Assembly: GCF_003265705.1 (NCBI RefSeq)
Contig: NW_020312902.1
Coordinates: forward strand, 15,936,970 to 16,000,969
DNA: 64,000 nt
Origin: Callorhinus ursinus
Taxonomy: Eukaryota > Chordata > Mammalia > Carnivora > Otariidae
Direction: 5' to 3'
Under the pieces are notes generated by a model. The model was not told the origin of the DNA. It ran no database searches and saw only the letters and a program-made list of their open reading frames with translations. This document shows positions 34,931 to 48,149 of this stretch, piece by piece. The position numbers and the translations under genes were made by a program. Every line of letters starts with the position of its first letter. The stretch's first letter is position 1.

Positions 34931-36489
34931 TGAAGGAAAGACGGAAGGAAGGGGAGGGGTGGGTGTGGGGGCCCATTTCTCTGATCCCTAATTTACCCCT
35001 TGATAAATTAACTGCATGGAATCTTTGTTGCCACCACTCAAGTCTTAGGGTTTCCTCTTGGGTCTGTGACCTTCGTCTAGAGCTGTCTTCATTTGCGCCC
35101 ATTTGCTCACCGCAGCTCGGCAGACCCGACAGGTTGGATCCTCAGCATCCCTAATGAACTTAAAGGGCTTACTTTCAGATCCAGGTTTGTAGGCGGGTTC
35201 CATGCTAGTTAAGGGCCCTGGTTTATACTCTATCACCAACTTGCTAGTTGCTGAGCTGAGCCATGGTGCCACGACTCTATCCCTTCCATCTTCCAGGGGT
35301 TTTCTCCTATCTCAGGTCTAGGGTACACCTTCTGCCCAGGCATCATTATTGCAATTACTTGGGAGCTCTCTAGCTGCGGCCCTGATTTGCCCCTTTGGCA
35401 ACAGGGCATAAGTGGGCACACGTGGCAGTTGCCTTCTTGCCATGAGCTTGGGTCCCTTGGAAACCATGGCCTCCCCTCCCTGACCTCTCTGACCTGGGAT
35501 AACCTGTGCTCTCCACCTTAATATATCTTGAATGTTTTGTTCTTGCTGCAGTCCATGATAGGCTTCCTGTAATTCCAGCCTTTACTAAAGAATCAGAGCA
35601 CACCTGCAGTTCCTTTCTTCTCCCCAGTGTGGGGATTGTCACCCTGACGCCATGGAGCCTGGCCCATACATCCCCAGTAGGGTGTGTCAGGAAGGCTGGA
35701 GGGGGGACCGGCAGCCCCTCCCAGAGCTGGATTCAGCACCCCACTGTTATCTACTGACTCTCTCTGCCCCTGCCTGGTATTTCCTACCAGCATCAACCAA
35801 TCCCGCAGCTTCCAGACCTACTGCTTGTCCCTGTCCACTGAGTGAGGCGAAGCCCCTGGCCTCAGTCCCAACTCCCCAGCTTCCTGACCTCCAACAGTTT
35901 GGGGGAGCTTAATCCTCAGCCAGGCTGTCTCCAGCTCAGACAACAGCCTGGCACCCCCAGCCTCTGCCTGGCTAGCCCACCCGGACGTGAGTCGGCTGGA
36001 GGCCTGTGCCCCCGCCGTCTATCTCTCTGTTGCCTGCCTGGCTGTGGTGTTCTGGCCTTTTCATTTTCGCAGGCAGGGCTCTTCTCGGCCTCAACCCCTC
36101 TTTCCACTGTTACTACACAGGTCAAGAGCCTGAAGGTTTCCTTCTTCCCTTTACCATTGCTCTTAGCTTCGGTTACTCTGGCCATTTTGCTGTTACCTTA
36201 TTGGCTGGGCCCTCCTTTATGTTCAGGGCCAAGTATTCACAACACACCTTTGCATCCCACTCTCAAATGCAGTGTACTCACCCTTTATTCACCAGAGGAA
36301 TTCTTCACTGGGTGATACAGTGTCTAGGAAGGTGAACTCAAGCAAAGGCAGAGACAAGGATGAGATCTTACTTACCATTCTATCCTCAGTGCTTTACTCA
36401 GTGCCCAGCTCATAGACGGTGCCAAATAGACATCTGTTCAATGAATGGGGAGGGGGGCGTGGGGAAGCAACTTGGATAGAGTTTTATCT

Positions 36490-36680
36490 CCATTCATTTT
36501 TATATTATGTTTTATTTTAACCTTATAACAATACTAGAGGTAGGTAGGGAAGGGAGTATGATCTCCCTTTTAGAGATGAAAAAATATGTCCAGAAAGGTA
36601 AAGTACTTTGCCAAGAACACACAGCTAGTAAGTTGGGGAGCCAGGACATGAACCCAGATCTTTTGTCTCCAAACCTATTT
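36490..36680 (-). repeat. MIR element in PITX3 intron 1
   Basis: CCTTTTAGAGATGAAAAAAT, AGTACTTTGCCAAGAACACA and CACAGCTAGTAAGTTGGGGA, MIR in reverse. Confidence 0.7.
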
Positions 36681-37779
36681 CCTTCCAGCTATTCCAGATT
36701 ACTTTCCTAGGAGGGGCCTGGGCAGTTTCCACCCTCTACCCCCAAGCCATCCTCTTCTCTCAGACTTCTCCCCACCCAGGGAAACAGGGTGTCCCAGCAG
36801 CCACTGAGTATAGACCACTCCCCTGGCCCCTTTGGCCTTCTCCTCCCCCACAGAGTCCTTAGTTCCTGGGACTGAGAGCTGAGGTTCAGAGGGGCCAGGC
36901 AGGGGGGGAGAGTAATGGCTAGCTCTAAAACAGCCAAGGCAGCTGTCCCTGTCACAGAGAGAGGAGACTGTGTGACGGTGTGGGTCTGTCTGCCTGAATG
37001 TGGGAGCGCATGTGTGGGAGAGTATGTGTTTGTATGCCTCTAGCTCCAAGTCCAAGTGCTTATTTTGTCTGAGTGGGGGCTTGTGTGTGTCTGCATGTGT
37101 GTCTGTCTGTCTCTGGGAATACACAGCCTGAACTCTGCTTTCTGGCCTCAGCTCTTACTCTGGCCCTTATCTCTCTCCACCCTGCCTCCCTCTGCTGCAG
37201 TTGAGGGTGAAACGGAGACACAGGTACGGACTGCTGGGGGAAGGGGAGTTTGGAATACTGGAAATGTGGAGCCAAGGCAGACTGGAAAGACAAATGGCAC
37301 CGGTGGGATTTAGTTTTCCCTACAGGTGAACCAAATCGTCCTTTTTTTCCCAGTGGTGTGTTCCCATGGCCTCTGGAGAAGCCAGGGGCATGGCTTGCAT
37401 TTTGAGAGCATCTTAGGTATAAGGAGGAGACTTCAGAGCACCCCTTTTTCCAGCTCTCAGTTCTAAGCCTTTTGGGCTATTTGGGAAGAACTACTAGTCA
37501 AGGCTGCCACAGGTCTCACCCAAGGTCATGTCCCTTCTATCAGAGCATCGCTGGGCCAGCCCCAAGCCTCTGACTCCTGACCACAGACCTGGAAGGGGAG
37601 GTGAGCTGAGCATCCCCACCCCTAGCCTGACTTCTCTCCTTCCCGGTTCCCTTCAGTCCTGCCTCTCCAACCTTAGAAAAAGGTCCAAGTCTAGACCCTG
37701 CCCCCTGCAAAAAGAACAGGGACTGCTTCTCAACCTCCTGCCTTGACCTCTGTTGCACCCCCAATCTCACTTGAGAGGT

Positions 37780-37990
37780 TGGGGGGGCAGCTGTCCTCTC
37801 TCAGCTGGTTGACGGGGGCATTACCATGTGCAAATACAGGCCGCTGCCCATCTGCGCCTCCCAGGGAAAGGCTCCTTATAAATTCAGAACAGCCAAGTGA
37901 CACACATCTCAATCTAGGCTAATCCACCACATTAATGCCACCCTGCACAGCCTGCATTAAGTCCCTGTTAATGGAGAGGCAGATGGACCC
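37780..37990 (+). promoter_or_regulatory. PITX3: Candidate internal (muscle-type) PITX3 promoter/enhancer
   Basis: About 200 bases hold two CAGCTG E-boxes (37788-37793, 37802-37807), CATCTG (37849-37854), CAGATG (37980-37985), an octamer-like TGCAAATA (37829-37836), TATAAATT (37877-37884, TATA or MEF2-like) and homeodomain sites: GGCTAATCC (37917-37925), palindromic CATTAATG (37930-37937) and TTAATGG (37968-37974). Pitx3 is reported to use a separate promoter in its first intron in skeletal muscle, with E-boxes and MEF2 sites. That this block is that promoter is inference. Confidence 0.5.
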
Positions 37991-38579
37991 CTCCTAGCCA
38001 GCTCTTTACCCCTGTTCCTCTGTCCCTAGACTCCTTTGGTTCTCCTCTGACCAAGAGGCATCCAGAGTTCTTGAGCCTCACTTAGTGCCCCTTTCTCCTC
38101 CTCCCACCAGAGGGGGCTTGGGAGAGCCAGCAGCAAGGGGGACCCTCCTGGGGAGACTTGGAGAGGGACCCCGGTCGTCTCCTGGGATAGGGAAAAAGGG
38201 CGGGATTGTGGCTTTAAGAAGCTCACATCTGCAGCGGTGAGGGGTGGGGGTGGGCAGTAGAGGCTGGCATGGGTGGAACCGGTGAGGGGGTGAGGTGTGT
38301 CTGCACGGGCACAGAAGCAGACAAGGCCAGAAGGCCTAGGGACTTTCGAACTTGTTTTTGATCCTGGAATCCTTTCTTCAAATGCTATCTCCCTAGAAAG
38401 CATAAACAAAACAAGCAAAAGCAGGACTGCCCGGGTTGAAGCAGACCCAAGCAAGGCCAAGCCAGACTTCTATCCGTGAGGCTAGCCCCAAGTTCCAGTC
38501 CCTGAGGGGGTGTCTGGGTAGGGCCCCAAGGAAAACAAATGGAAAAAGCAAATGAAGAAAAAACATTAGCTTAGGAGTT

Positions 38580-38780
38580 TCCCAGACCTGGTTCAGATCA
38601 GTTTCACCACATACTAAGCTCTGTGACCCTAGTGGTTACTTCATGTCTGTTTCCTCACCTGAACGAGGGTGATAATACTTAATATTGATGCATTCTTGTG
38701 AGGAGAAAGATAATGAGGTAAAGGCACATCGTAAGTATTCATAAATAATAGCAGTGGTTATCCTCATGCGAGACATACTG
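38580..38780 (+). repeat. MIR element in PITX3 intron 1
   Basis: GACCTGGTTCAGATCAGTTT, GTCTGTTTCCTCACCTGAAC and GAGGGTGATAATACTTAATA. Confidence 0.65.
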
Positions 38781-39275
38781 GGTCTGCTTCAAAATCAAAT
38801 CTGTCCCACCAGAGAGTAACAGAAGTTCAGGCTGTGTTCAGGTGTGATTGGCTGAGGGGCATGTATGAGTTTGTGTGGATACTGGACATACATGTGAGAA
38901 GGAACTGAAGTTTTTGAGGATGTGGTATACAGTATGTGGTGCACAATAGCGTGGTTTTCCTTAGCTAATTCAATAAATATCTACTGAACACCAACTGGGC
39001 ACCAGGCAGAGTTCTAGTTAGGTGCCCAGCAGTGAACAAAACACAGTCTAGTGTGCATGTCTGTGCGTAATACCCCTGGGTACACACCTTTCTCCCCTTA
39101 GGCTGCTGTTTCCCTATTTTATCCTAGGGTACTCCACACAGGGGTAGGTTTATGTCGGTAGCTGAGAAAGGGGCAATGAACTTGAGGGGAAACACTACTG
39201 GGAACCCGATAACCGGGAGATTTTATCCCCATCAACCTGGCCTGTGTCTTCTCTCCGTTCCAGAGTCCTCCCTCC

Positions 39276-40913
<1,638 letters not shown>

Positions 40914-41265
40914 ACGGCCCGGTCCGTCGACCATCCCCGAGGGCGGGGGCGAGAATTCACAGCCTCCCCGGACTGGGGTCGTCTTGACTGGCTTGCCCCT
41001 ACCCCGGGGTCTGAGAGGGGTGCTGGGGCAGCTCGGGGAGGGCGGAGGGGTGGGCGGCCAGCTCAGGAGAGAGCCTCCCCCCGGCCGGCCCTGAGGGATG
41101 GACTGGGCCCTACACACCCTACACACAGTCCACGCCCCTGGGACTAAGGCCAGCAACAGGGACCAGTTCCCCGGGGGCCAAGTGACCCTTGGCCCACCCC
41201 GCCTTCTCCAGACTCCCCTCCCCCATTTTCAAAGATAAATGAAATAAACGTGCGCGGACTGCCAA
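40914..41265 (+). terminator. PITX3: PITX3 3' UTR and polyadenylation signal
   Basis: A canonical AATAAA lies at 41243-41248, about 330 bases after the stop. Cleavage is expected within the next 10-30 bases. The 3' UTR is GC-rich with no repeats. Confidence 0.8.
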
Positions 41266-41869
41266 AGGCCTGGTGATTCAGAGTTGCGGTTGAGCCCCCT
41301 CCCCTCAGGCTACCCCATGTCTAAAGGAGAGCTGGGTGTACAGGAAAGAGGTGAGGGCCCGGGATTCTAGGGCTTCAGTCCCCTCTCAGCTCCCAACACC
41401 GGGATGGGGCAACTGGGGGATTCCTGGCGGCGGGGGGACCTGCGTGCGAGTATGTAGGTGTGGCTTAGGGACTAGCTACTTGGCTGGCGTTGGCCAAAGC
41501 TGGTGCTGCGGCGCCACCTCGTGGTCTCATGGAGGATAACAGGAAGTTCTGGTCTGGAACGCTTGCTTGCCGGTGTCAATTCTGCAACTTAGGAAGACTG
41601 ACCTTAGATAAGTTACACCGCCTTTCTGCACCTGTTTTTCACTGTTCCTGTGAGGGGCTTGGGTCTCGAATAGCAATAAAATTCTGGTCTGTAACAGACA
41701 TTTATTAAGTGCCTACCAGGCCTAGAATTCTTATTGAGTGTGTGTGTGCCTCTCATCTTTCCACACACCTTCATACCTCCTTAGACTTCTCACTCAGTGA
41801 CCAACCATCCCGCTGCCAGCAGCCCTCTCCCATCACAGCAGTCCTCTTCCCCCAAATCTCAAAACCCCC
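41266..41869. other. PITX3-ELOVL3 convergent intergenic gap
   Basis: About 0.6 kb between the two polyadenylation regions. No young SINE and no further gene seen. Confidence 0.6.
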
Positions 41870-42205
41870 CAAAAAAGACTTGTTGAAATCTTTAATTTAA
41901 AAATGGAGCAAGAAGATTTCTGGATAGAAATATAAATTCAGCTCTGGAAATCCTCCTCAGTTCTACCCCCATCCCAGCCAGGGCTTGCTTGGCCTTCACA
42001 TTAAAAACAGAAACATCAAAGTACTAGATTACAACCCACCCACGGCTGACACTTCTTGTCTGACATAACTTCCTGCCACCTTGGGGCACAGATCCCATGG
42101 GAAAAACCATGCAGGGAAGGCCTCCTAATTATTCTCCCAAACCTAAGCTCAACCCTTTGGTGCCTTGGCAGGGAGAGAGCCTGGGGTTCCTTTTTCTCCA
42201 ACCCT
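41870..42205 (-). terminator. ELOVL3: ELOVL3 3' UTR with ATTAAA signal
   Basis: On the minus strand ATTAAA occurs at 41896-41891, about 310 bases past the stop, with cleavage expected near 41875. This common variant signal is the best candidate seen. The end is inferred, not proven. Confidence 0.55.
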
Positions 42206-42633
42206 TCACTGACTCTTGGTCTTGGCTTTGACTTTGGGCACTATGTAGGTTTGGTGGAAGAAATGGGCAAAGAGGATGAAATAGGTCGTATACAAGACAA
42301 GGGACCAGAAGAAGTGCTCCATTGTGGTGTGGCATCCCTGTTCCTGTCTCCAGATGTAAGTTAGGATGCCAACAACGGTTCCCATAAACATCTGCAGGAT
42401 CTGCAGGCTGGTGATGAGCATGGGTAACCACTTGGGGGACTTGACTTTGGCAGCTCTCAGAGTGTAGTAGACGTACATGATGGCATGCACACCGAAGTTC
42501 ATGGTCATGAACCAGCCGCCTGCAGACACCTTGTTCTTGTATCCAAAGCTCGTGTACACTAGCACTGTGCTGTGGTGGTACCAGTGCACAAAGATGAGTG
42601 GCCGCTTACGCAGGATGATGAAGGCTGTGTCTC
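42206..42633 (-). CDS. ELOVL3: ELOVL3 exon 4 (coding part)
   Basis: The acceptor CATCTCCCAG precedes GAGACACAGCC. It carries the histidine box, the conserved NFGVHAIMYVYY stretch, the remaining membrane segments and the lysine-rich tail. The stop is at 42208-42206. Confidence 0.96.
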
Positions 42634-45059
42634 CTGGGAGATGGGGAGTCATAGCTGGCATACCAGTGTTGGCACCACCCTCCATGATGGATATAGGGAC
42701 ATAGGGGGAATTCTCAGGGCATGGAGAAGGGTCTTTGTGGCAAATAATTTAAAGAGGGGCTTGGGTAAGAGGTGTTAGGGTGGGGAAGGGACTCTCCATG
42801 TGATGGGGGTTGTAGGGGGGGCCCTGAGGAGGGATGCAGTTGACTGGGCACCAGAGAGACAAAGACGTGCCACTCACCAAGTTCAATGATCTTGCTGAGA
42901 ACAAAGAGGCAGGACCAGAATCTGATTATGGGAGTGGTGGCGAAGGTGGAGAAGCACACAGTTTGCTTTAGGTCCCCCTTAAGTAGCAGGGTAGCCATAT
43001 GGCCCCATGTCCTCAGTGCCCCCAGGATACTGAAGTGGGATAGAGGAAAAGGGTGTAAGGGTCATCCCCAGGCACCAATTCACCCTTCCCCCGTGGCCTG
43101 GCGGGTCACTGTCCCAAGCTCCACCACTTCCCCCTTCCAGCAGAATGAGTCACAGCTTCTGAGATCTTGGGCCCAGGATCCAACCAGTAATCTAGAGGAT
43201 ATGAAGGCTGGGGAAGGGCCAGGGGATGCTGGAGGATGGGATTGAAAACTGAGTTAGGGACTAGGGTTCTTGGGATGGGTAGGAACACGGGAGGGGATGG
43301 GCAACAGGATAGGGGAGACAGAGGGAGTTTGGGGGATGAAATCTGGGAAGGAGGGGCTACAGAAGTTATTGGAAGGTCTTGGGAGAGGGTGTTTTTTGGG
43401 GGGAGTGGGGAGAGAGGGTGTTAGATTCTGAGAGCATTAGAGGCTAGAGAAAATTGTTAAAAGTACACAGACTCCATGAGCACAAGAGGACTCATGAGAG
43501 AGAGCAGAGGCTGCCTGTATGGGGCCTGGGGAAGAAAGTAAATAGGGTAATGTGGGAGGAGGATGGAAGCCGGGGAGGGAGCTGGAGCTGAGTGAATGGG
43601 CTAGGGAAAGAGTTAGAGGGCAACTTGGGGCATTGACTCACTTGGGGTTTCCAGAAAGGTTTTAGTGATAGAATGAGGGTCTAGGGTCTACAGGATAGGC
43701 AGGGAGTGGAGATTGGGGGTAGGGGGGTCTTACCTGAAGAGTGCAAGGCAGAAGGACCAAAGGATCAGAGGCCCCTGCAGGTTGAAGCCCTTCCGTGCCT
43801 TCATGTAGTTCTGCCCCACAAAGATGAGTAGCAGGTAGACCAGAGCTATGAGGAATGAGGTTGCCCTGGCAGGCAGAAGGCAGAGGGGATGGTCTTATGG
43901 GTGGGTGCTGGTTACAGGAATGCCCACTGGTCTCTCAAGGTGAGTGCTCTGGGTTGGAGTCCCAGCTCTGCCACTTACTAGCTGTGTGACATTGGGAAAA
44001 AACTACTTAGTTCTCTGAGCCTCAGTTTCCTTATCATAAAGGAGAAATAACACTCCTCGCCTGACAGTGTTAAGGTATATAAAGTACCTAGCACAAGGCA
44101 GGGGCTGTGTTCAAGGCTTCTGTGATTATTGCTCTCAGTGGAATTGAGTGGCTGACAGCTGCTGTGTCCATGCCTTGAACCAACCCAGAGGTCTGGTATA
44201 AGAAGAATGTGGCAATAGTTTCTTCCTGGTTGGGTTATGGCAAATTGGCTGGAGCACAAAGTCAGCCCACAAACACCTCTGAGGAACTTTAGGGCAAAGT
44301 CAGAGCCTGGGGGTAATTTTGAAAGAGCTCCCTGACTGTGTCTCCTTCTCCACAGCAGGGACAATGGAGCATTTGGGGAATAGTGTGATAATTGTGAAGG
44401 CAGACTGTCCCTGGGACCAGCACTATGCCCGCACGCCTGCACACACCACCACAAAGGACTGAGGAGAGTCGTCTATAAGGTGGGTGGGAGTAGGAGTTCA
44501 GATCAACCCCTTCCTCAGAGATCATTTCTCACTACACTCTTTCCTCTGGGTTTCTGTCTCCTACTTTCCTCAACCCATTTTCTTCCTTTCTCCCTTCCTT
44601 CCTTCCTGTCTCCTTCCTTTCTTTCTTTCTTTTTCTATCTTTCTTTTCTTTTTCTTTCTTTCTCTCTTTCTTTCTCTCTTTCTTTCTCTTTCTTTCTCTC
44701 TCTCTCTCTTTCTTTCTTTCTCTCTTTCTTTCTCTCTCATTCTTTCTTTCTTTCCTCCGCATCTAATCTCTGAGATGCCACGCTAACTGCACCTTGGACA
44801 ACAGGGATATGGAGCCAGTAGAGGAGCCCGATACCTTTGCTCTTTAAGAAAATCATTGCAGGCATCCAGTGTCTCCTCCCCTCCCCACCACCCCACCCCC
44901 TATAGCAGTCATCAAGATCAGGACCCTGGCACGGCCCTTCGCCTTCCCCAGGTCTCACCAGTACTCCTCCAAAAGGGGCCTCATGTCCCGGAACAGCTCG
45001 AAGTTGTAAGGCTGCAATATCTGCTCTATTTCGTCCGAGGCATTCATGGCTGTGACCAT
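42206..45059 (-). CDS. ELOVL3: ELOVL3, very-long-chain fatty acid elongase 3 (complete)
   Basis: The minus-strand coding sequence joins 45059-44959, 43865-43734, 43029-42878 and 42633-42206, 813 bases giving 270 residues, the family's usual length. ELOVL3 is an ER multi-pass condensing enzyme for C18-C24 saturated and monounsaturated acyl-CoA elongation, prominent in skin, sebaceous gland and brown fat. The protein starts MVTAMNASDEIEQILQPYNF with an N-glycosylation sequon at Asn6. It has several hydrophobic segments (for example SFLIALVYLLLIFVG near residue 37) and the ELO histidine box HWYHH (His145, His148, His149). It ends KAKTKSQ, a KXKXX-type ER retrieval signal. All introns are GT-AG and the frame is intact. 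The neighbour PITX3 is convergent. Identification rests on residue-level agreement and synteny. Confidence 0.97.
42878..43029 (-). CDS. ELOVL3: ELOVL3 exon 3
   Basis: A 152-base exon with acceptor CCACTTCAG before TATCCTGG and donor GAACTTG before GTGAGT. It encodes the segment from ILGALRTWGHM through LKQTVCF to LSKIIELG, which leads into the catalytic histidine-box exon. Confidence 0.95.
43734..43865 (-). CDS. ELOVL3: ELOVL3 exon 2
   Basis: A 132-base exon with acceptor CTGCCAG before GGCAACC and donor CTCTTCAG before GTAAGA. It encodes the first membrane segment and the loop GQNYMKARKGFNLQGPLIL. Confidence 0.95.
43955..44118 (+). repeat. MIR element in ELOVL3 intron 1
   Basis: The string GTCCCAGCTCTGCCACTTAC, then GTGTGAC, GAGCCTCAGTTTCC and AAAGTACCTAGCAC follow the MIR core and tail in order. 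Confidence 0.8.
44584..44757 (+). repeat. Polypyrimidine TTTC/CTTT microsatellite tract
   Basis: About 170 bases of nearly pure C/T, mainly TTTC, CTTT and CTCT units, inside ELOVL3 intron 1. The strand transcribed as ELOVL3 message is therefore a GAAA-rich purine run. Long frames of Phe/Leu/Ser or Lys/Glu/Arg here are artefacts of the repeat. Confidence 0.95.
44959..45059 (-). CDS. ELOVL3: ELOVL3 exon 1 (coding part)
   Basis: ATG at 45059-45057; a second in-frame Met follows at codon 5. The donor GAGTACTG|GTGAGA splits the Trp34 codon after two bases. Confidence 0.95.
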
Positions 45060-45400
45060 TTCGTTCTGCAGACGTCGAGGTCCGGAGCTTGAGAAGCTGG
45101 GCAAGAGGTTGGGGCACCAGGATGGAGCGAACTTTGGGGCAGGACGAAACGCACGCGGAACTCCCAGGCAAGGAACTCCGCGGCAAGCGAGTAGCGTCAG
45201 ATTCCCGCAAGTGCGCCACAGTCAGACGACTTCCACCGCCGGCGCCGCGGGGGCTTCTGAACATAAATTGCAGAGCCGCGGGCCCGGGCGGTGCGCGGCC
45301 CCTCCCAGCTCCAGACCGTTATCCAATCTCGACCAAGATACACCCCTGTCCTGCCCCTGGGCCGCAACCCGCTCTCTGATTGGTCATCCTCCAGGGCACC
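45060..45400 (-). promoter_or_regulatory. ELOVL3: ELOVL3 5' UTR and promoter
   Basis: GC-rich sequence upstream of the ATG. A minus-strand CCAAT box (ATTGG on plus at 45379-45383) and a plus-strand CCAAT at 45323-45327 flank the likely start region, roughly 45240-45300. No clear TATA box. Confidence 0.5.
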
Positions 45401-45770
45401 TCCCCCAGGTGCTTCTCACACCCCAACCCAAATGCCAGTGGTAGGATCCCACCACACCCACTTTCCCAGCCTTTTCTCCCACACCTCCATTCCCGCCCAC
45501 CTGCTTGGCTAAGCCCCTGTACTGCCAACCATAGCCTTTGCCTCAGTGCACTTTAATCCTGAGCTACCTGGCAGTGAGGAGAGAGTGGAGGTGTCCTCAG
45601 CCTCTGATGCCTGCATTCAGAAATTCGGGTGTCAGTTTCTCGCCTCCCCGAGACCCTGGGAAACCCAGACCCCGGATGCAGACGAATCCCCCACAGTCCC
45701 ATCTGCCCTCTTCAGGTCTGTGGTTGCGGGTGGGAAGGAGACTACTTTTAATATATTTTTATTTTTTTTT

Positions 45771-46345
45771 TTTAAAGATTTTATTTGTTTGAAAGAGAGA
45801 GAATGAGAGAGAGCACATGAGAGGGGGTAGGGTCAGAGGGAGAAGCAGACTCCCTGCCGAGCAGGGAGCCCGATGCGGGACTCGATCCCGGGACTCCAGG
45901 ATCATGACCTGAGCCGGAGGCAGTCGCTAACCAACTGAGCCACCAGACACCCCTTTTAATGTATTTTTAAAGATTTTATTTATTGGGGCGCCTGGGTGGC
46001 TCAGTCGTTAAGCGTCTGCCTTTGGCTTGGGTCATGATCCCAGGGTCCTGGGATCGAGCCCCACATCACGCTCCCTGTTCAAGGGGAAGCCTGCTTCTCT
46101 CTCTCCCACTCCCCCTGCTTGTGTTCCCTCTCTTGCTGTGTCTTTCTCTGTCAAATAAAATCTTTTTTAAAAAAAGATTATTTGAGAGAGAGAATGAACA
46201 GTGGGGAGGAGCAGAGGGAGAGAGAGAGAAGCTGATGCCCTAATAAGCAGGAAGCCTGATGCGGGGCTCCATCCGAGGACCCGGAGATCATGACCTGAGT
46301 CGAAGGCAGACAGATGCTTAACCAACTGAGCCACCCAGGTGCCCC
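45771..46345. repeat. Three carnivore SINEs, one nested
   Basis: Minus copy 45771-45953 with CTTTTAATRTATTTTTA duplicated on both sides. A plus copy (45985-46170) sits inside the tail of a second minus copy that resumes to 46345. Confidence 0.9.
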
Positions 46346-47216
46346 GAATTTTAAAAATTTTATTGTCAAGGTTGTTGATGTTGATGTTTGGGGAGATGGT
46401 AGTTGAAGCTGTTGTGGATTCTTTACAGTTTCTGAATTCTTGAACTGCTCCAGCTTGAAACCCAGTAATAACCTTGGAGAGGAAATACGGTCACCCTCTG
46501 GGCTTCTGGGATTATTGTCTTCAGGTTTTCTGGAGGCCTTCTATGGTTTATAGAAGGGGAGATGCATCTCCCCAGTATCTTACTATTCTCTCCCAGAGTT
46601 TGTGCTTGTCTAATCAAATCTATTTTTTCCTTGCCTAGGCACCCAGCCCCAAAGAAATAAATATTTTAAAGCTTGTAAGGCCTTACTTGTCTGTCCCTAA
46701 TGTCTCTCCTAGGCTTTATGAAAGTGAGGGAGAAATACAAGACTTGAAGACAGTTTGAAATAAGATGGAGATCTGCAAAACAAGGGCCAAGAGATGTAAA
46801 TATAAATATTTAAAATCGGGACATGGTTATAAAAGTCTATGTGCAATAAAGTGCACAGGCTCCAGAGCATGAGGCCCCAGGCAGGAATCCCAGCTCTAGT
46901 TCTTTGAACCTCAGCCACTGTCCTGCCCATGCTTTCTAATGATCCTCAAATGTATCACTTTGTCCCTGTACTTCATCACTTCTTACCTGGTTGGCTCTCA
47001 CTACAGCCACAACCTTAGTCATGTTAACTGTTTGCACCACCTCCTTCTCTAATACAGTGCTCCTCTCTCCTCATTGCATTAGAATTGGAAAGGAATTCCC
47101 AAACCTGGCTGATGGTGACATTCCTGAGCCCCAATCCCAGAGATTCAGACCCAGTAGGTGGTCCCAGACCATATTATGGAAACCATCATTGCCCTCTCAT
47201 CTAAAACCTAAATTGG

Positions 47217-47627
47217 AGGAGCACCTGGGTGGCTTAGTTGGTTAAGTATCTGCCTTTGGCTCAGGTCATGATCCCAGGGTCCTGGCCTGGAATCCAGCCC
47301 TGTGTAGGGCTTCCCTGCTCAGCGGGGAGCCTGCTTCTCCCTATCCCTCTGCCCCTCCCCCTGCTCATGCTCTCCTCATGCTCTCTCTCTAATAAATGAA
47401 ATCTTTATTTTTTTAATTTTTAAAAAAGATTTTATTTATTTATTTGACAGAGAGAGAGTGAGAGGGAACACAAGCACAGGGAGCTGGAGAGGGAGAAGCA
47501 GGCTCCCCGCTGAGCAGGGAGCCTGATGTGGGGCTCGATCCCAGGACGCTGGGACCATGACCTGAGCCAAAGGCAGACACCTAATGACTGAGCCACCCAG
47601 GCGCCCCAATAAATAAAATCTTTTAAA
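47217..47627. repeat. Inverted SINE pair inserted as a nest
   Basis: Plus copy from 47217, minus copy 47424-47607 in its tail. CTAAATTGGA brackets the nest (about 47208 and 47632). Confidence 0.9.
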
Positions 47628-47774
47628 AAAACTAAATTGGATCATGCTGCTTTCCTGCTTCAAACCCTTCAGTGGCTCTTGACCGCTCCCTATGTAGGCT
47701 GACACTCAGAAGATGATCAGTGCATATTTGATGAAGGAATGAATAGATGGAAGAATGAATACTACAAGAATAAC

Positions 47775-47945
47775 AATCTAGGTGTTACAAGACCTGGATT
47801 CAAATCCCAGCTTCACCATTAACTAGTCATGTGGTTTTAGTCAAGTTATCTAACCTCTTTGAGACTCGAATTTTTCATCAGTAAAATATAGACAGTCACA
47901 CTTGCCTGCTTACCTCACAAGGTTGGGGGTCAGTATACAAATCAT
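47775..47945 (+). repeat. MIR element
   Basis: GACCTGGATTCAAATCCCAG, AACTAGTCATGTGGTTTTAG and TTACCTCACAAGGTTGG. Confidence 0.8.
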
Positions 47946-48149
47946 ATAATGTCAAGGAAAGGATATTGTGGATTAGACAGACACATGGAAATGTCAGGGT
48001 GAATCATTTTGGAAGGTTTACAAATGCATATAGCATAAGTATACGTGGTCCTGAGCTGCTCTCAAACGAAGATATTTTACATTGTCTTTCCCTGTGAAGT
48101 TTAAAGATTTTACTTTATTTTTTAAAGGTTTTTCAGAAGAAGTGGTATT

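Larger units (their letters stand above)
30651..39263 (+). other. PITX3: PITX3 intron 1
   Basis: An 8.6 kb intron without young SINEs. It holds ancient MIR and L2 pieces (about 33215-33420, 34115-34170, 34850-34930, 36360-36450, 36490-36680, 38580-38780), a CpG-island shore, a three-copy palindromic motif near 31.33-31.44 kb and a dense transcription-factor-site block near 37.8-38.0 kb. The rest is unannotated unique sequence. Confidence 0.7.

Noticed and set aside
35842..36315. 157-codon frame in PITX3 intron 1
   Set aside because: No homology, no splice context, Ser/Leu/Pro-rich; likely chance.
44480..44786. Phe/Leu/Ser-rich and Lys/Glu/Arg-rich frames
   Set aside because: Translation of the TTTC microsatellite on its two strands.
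44737..45264. 175-codon minus-strand frame over ELOVL3 exon 1
   Set aside because: It is in a different frame from the verified ELOVL3 coding exon and crosses its splice donor.
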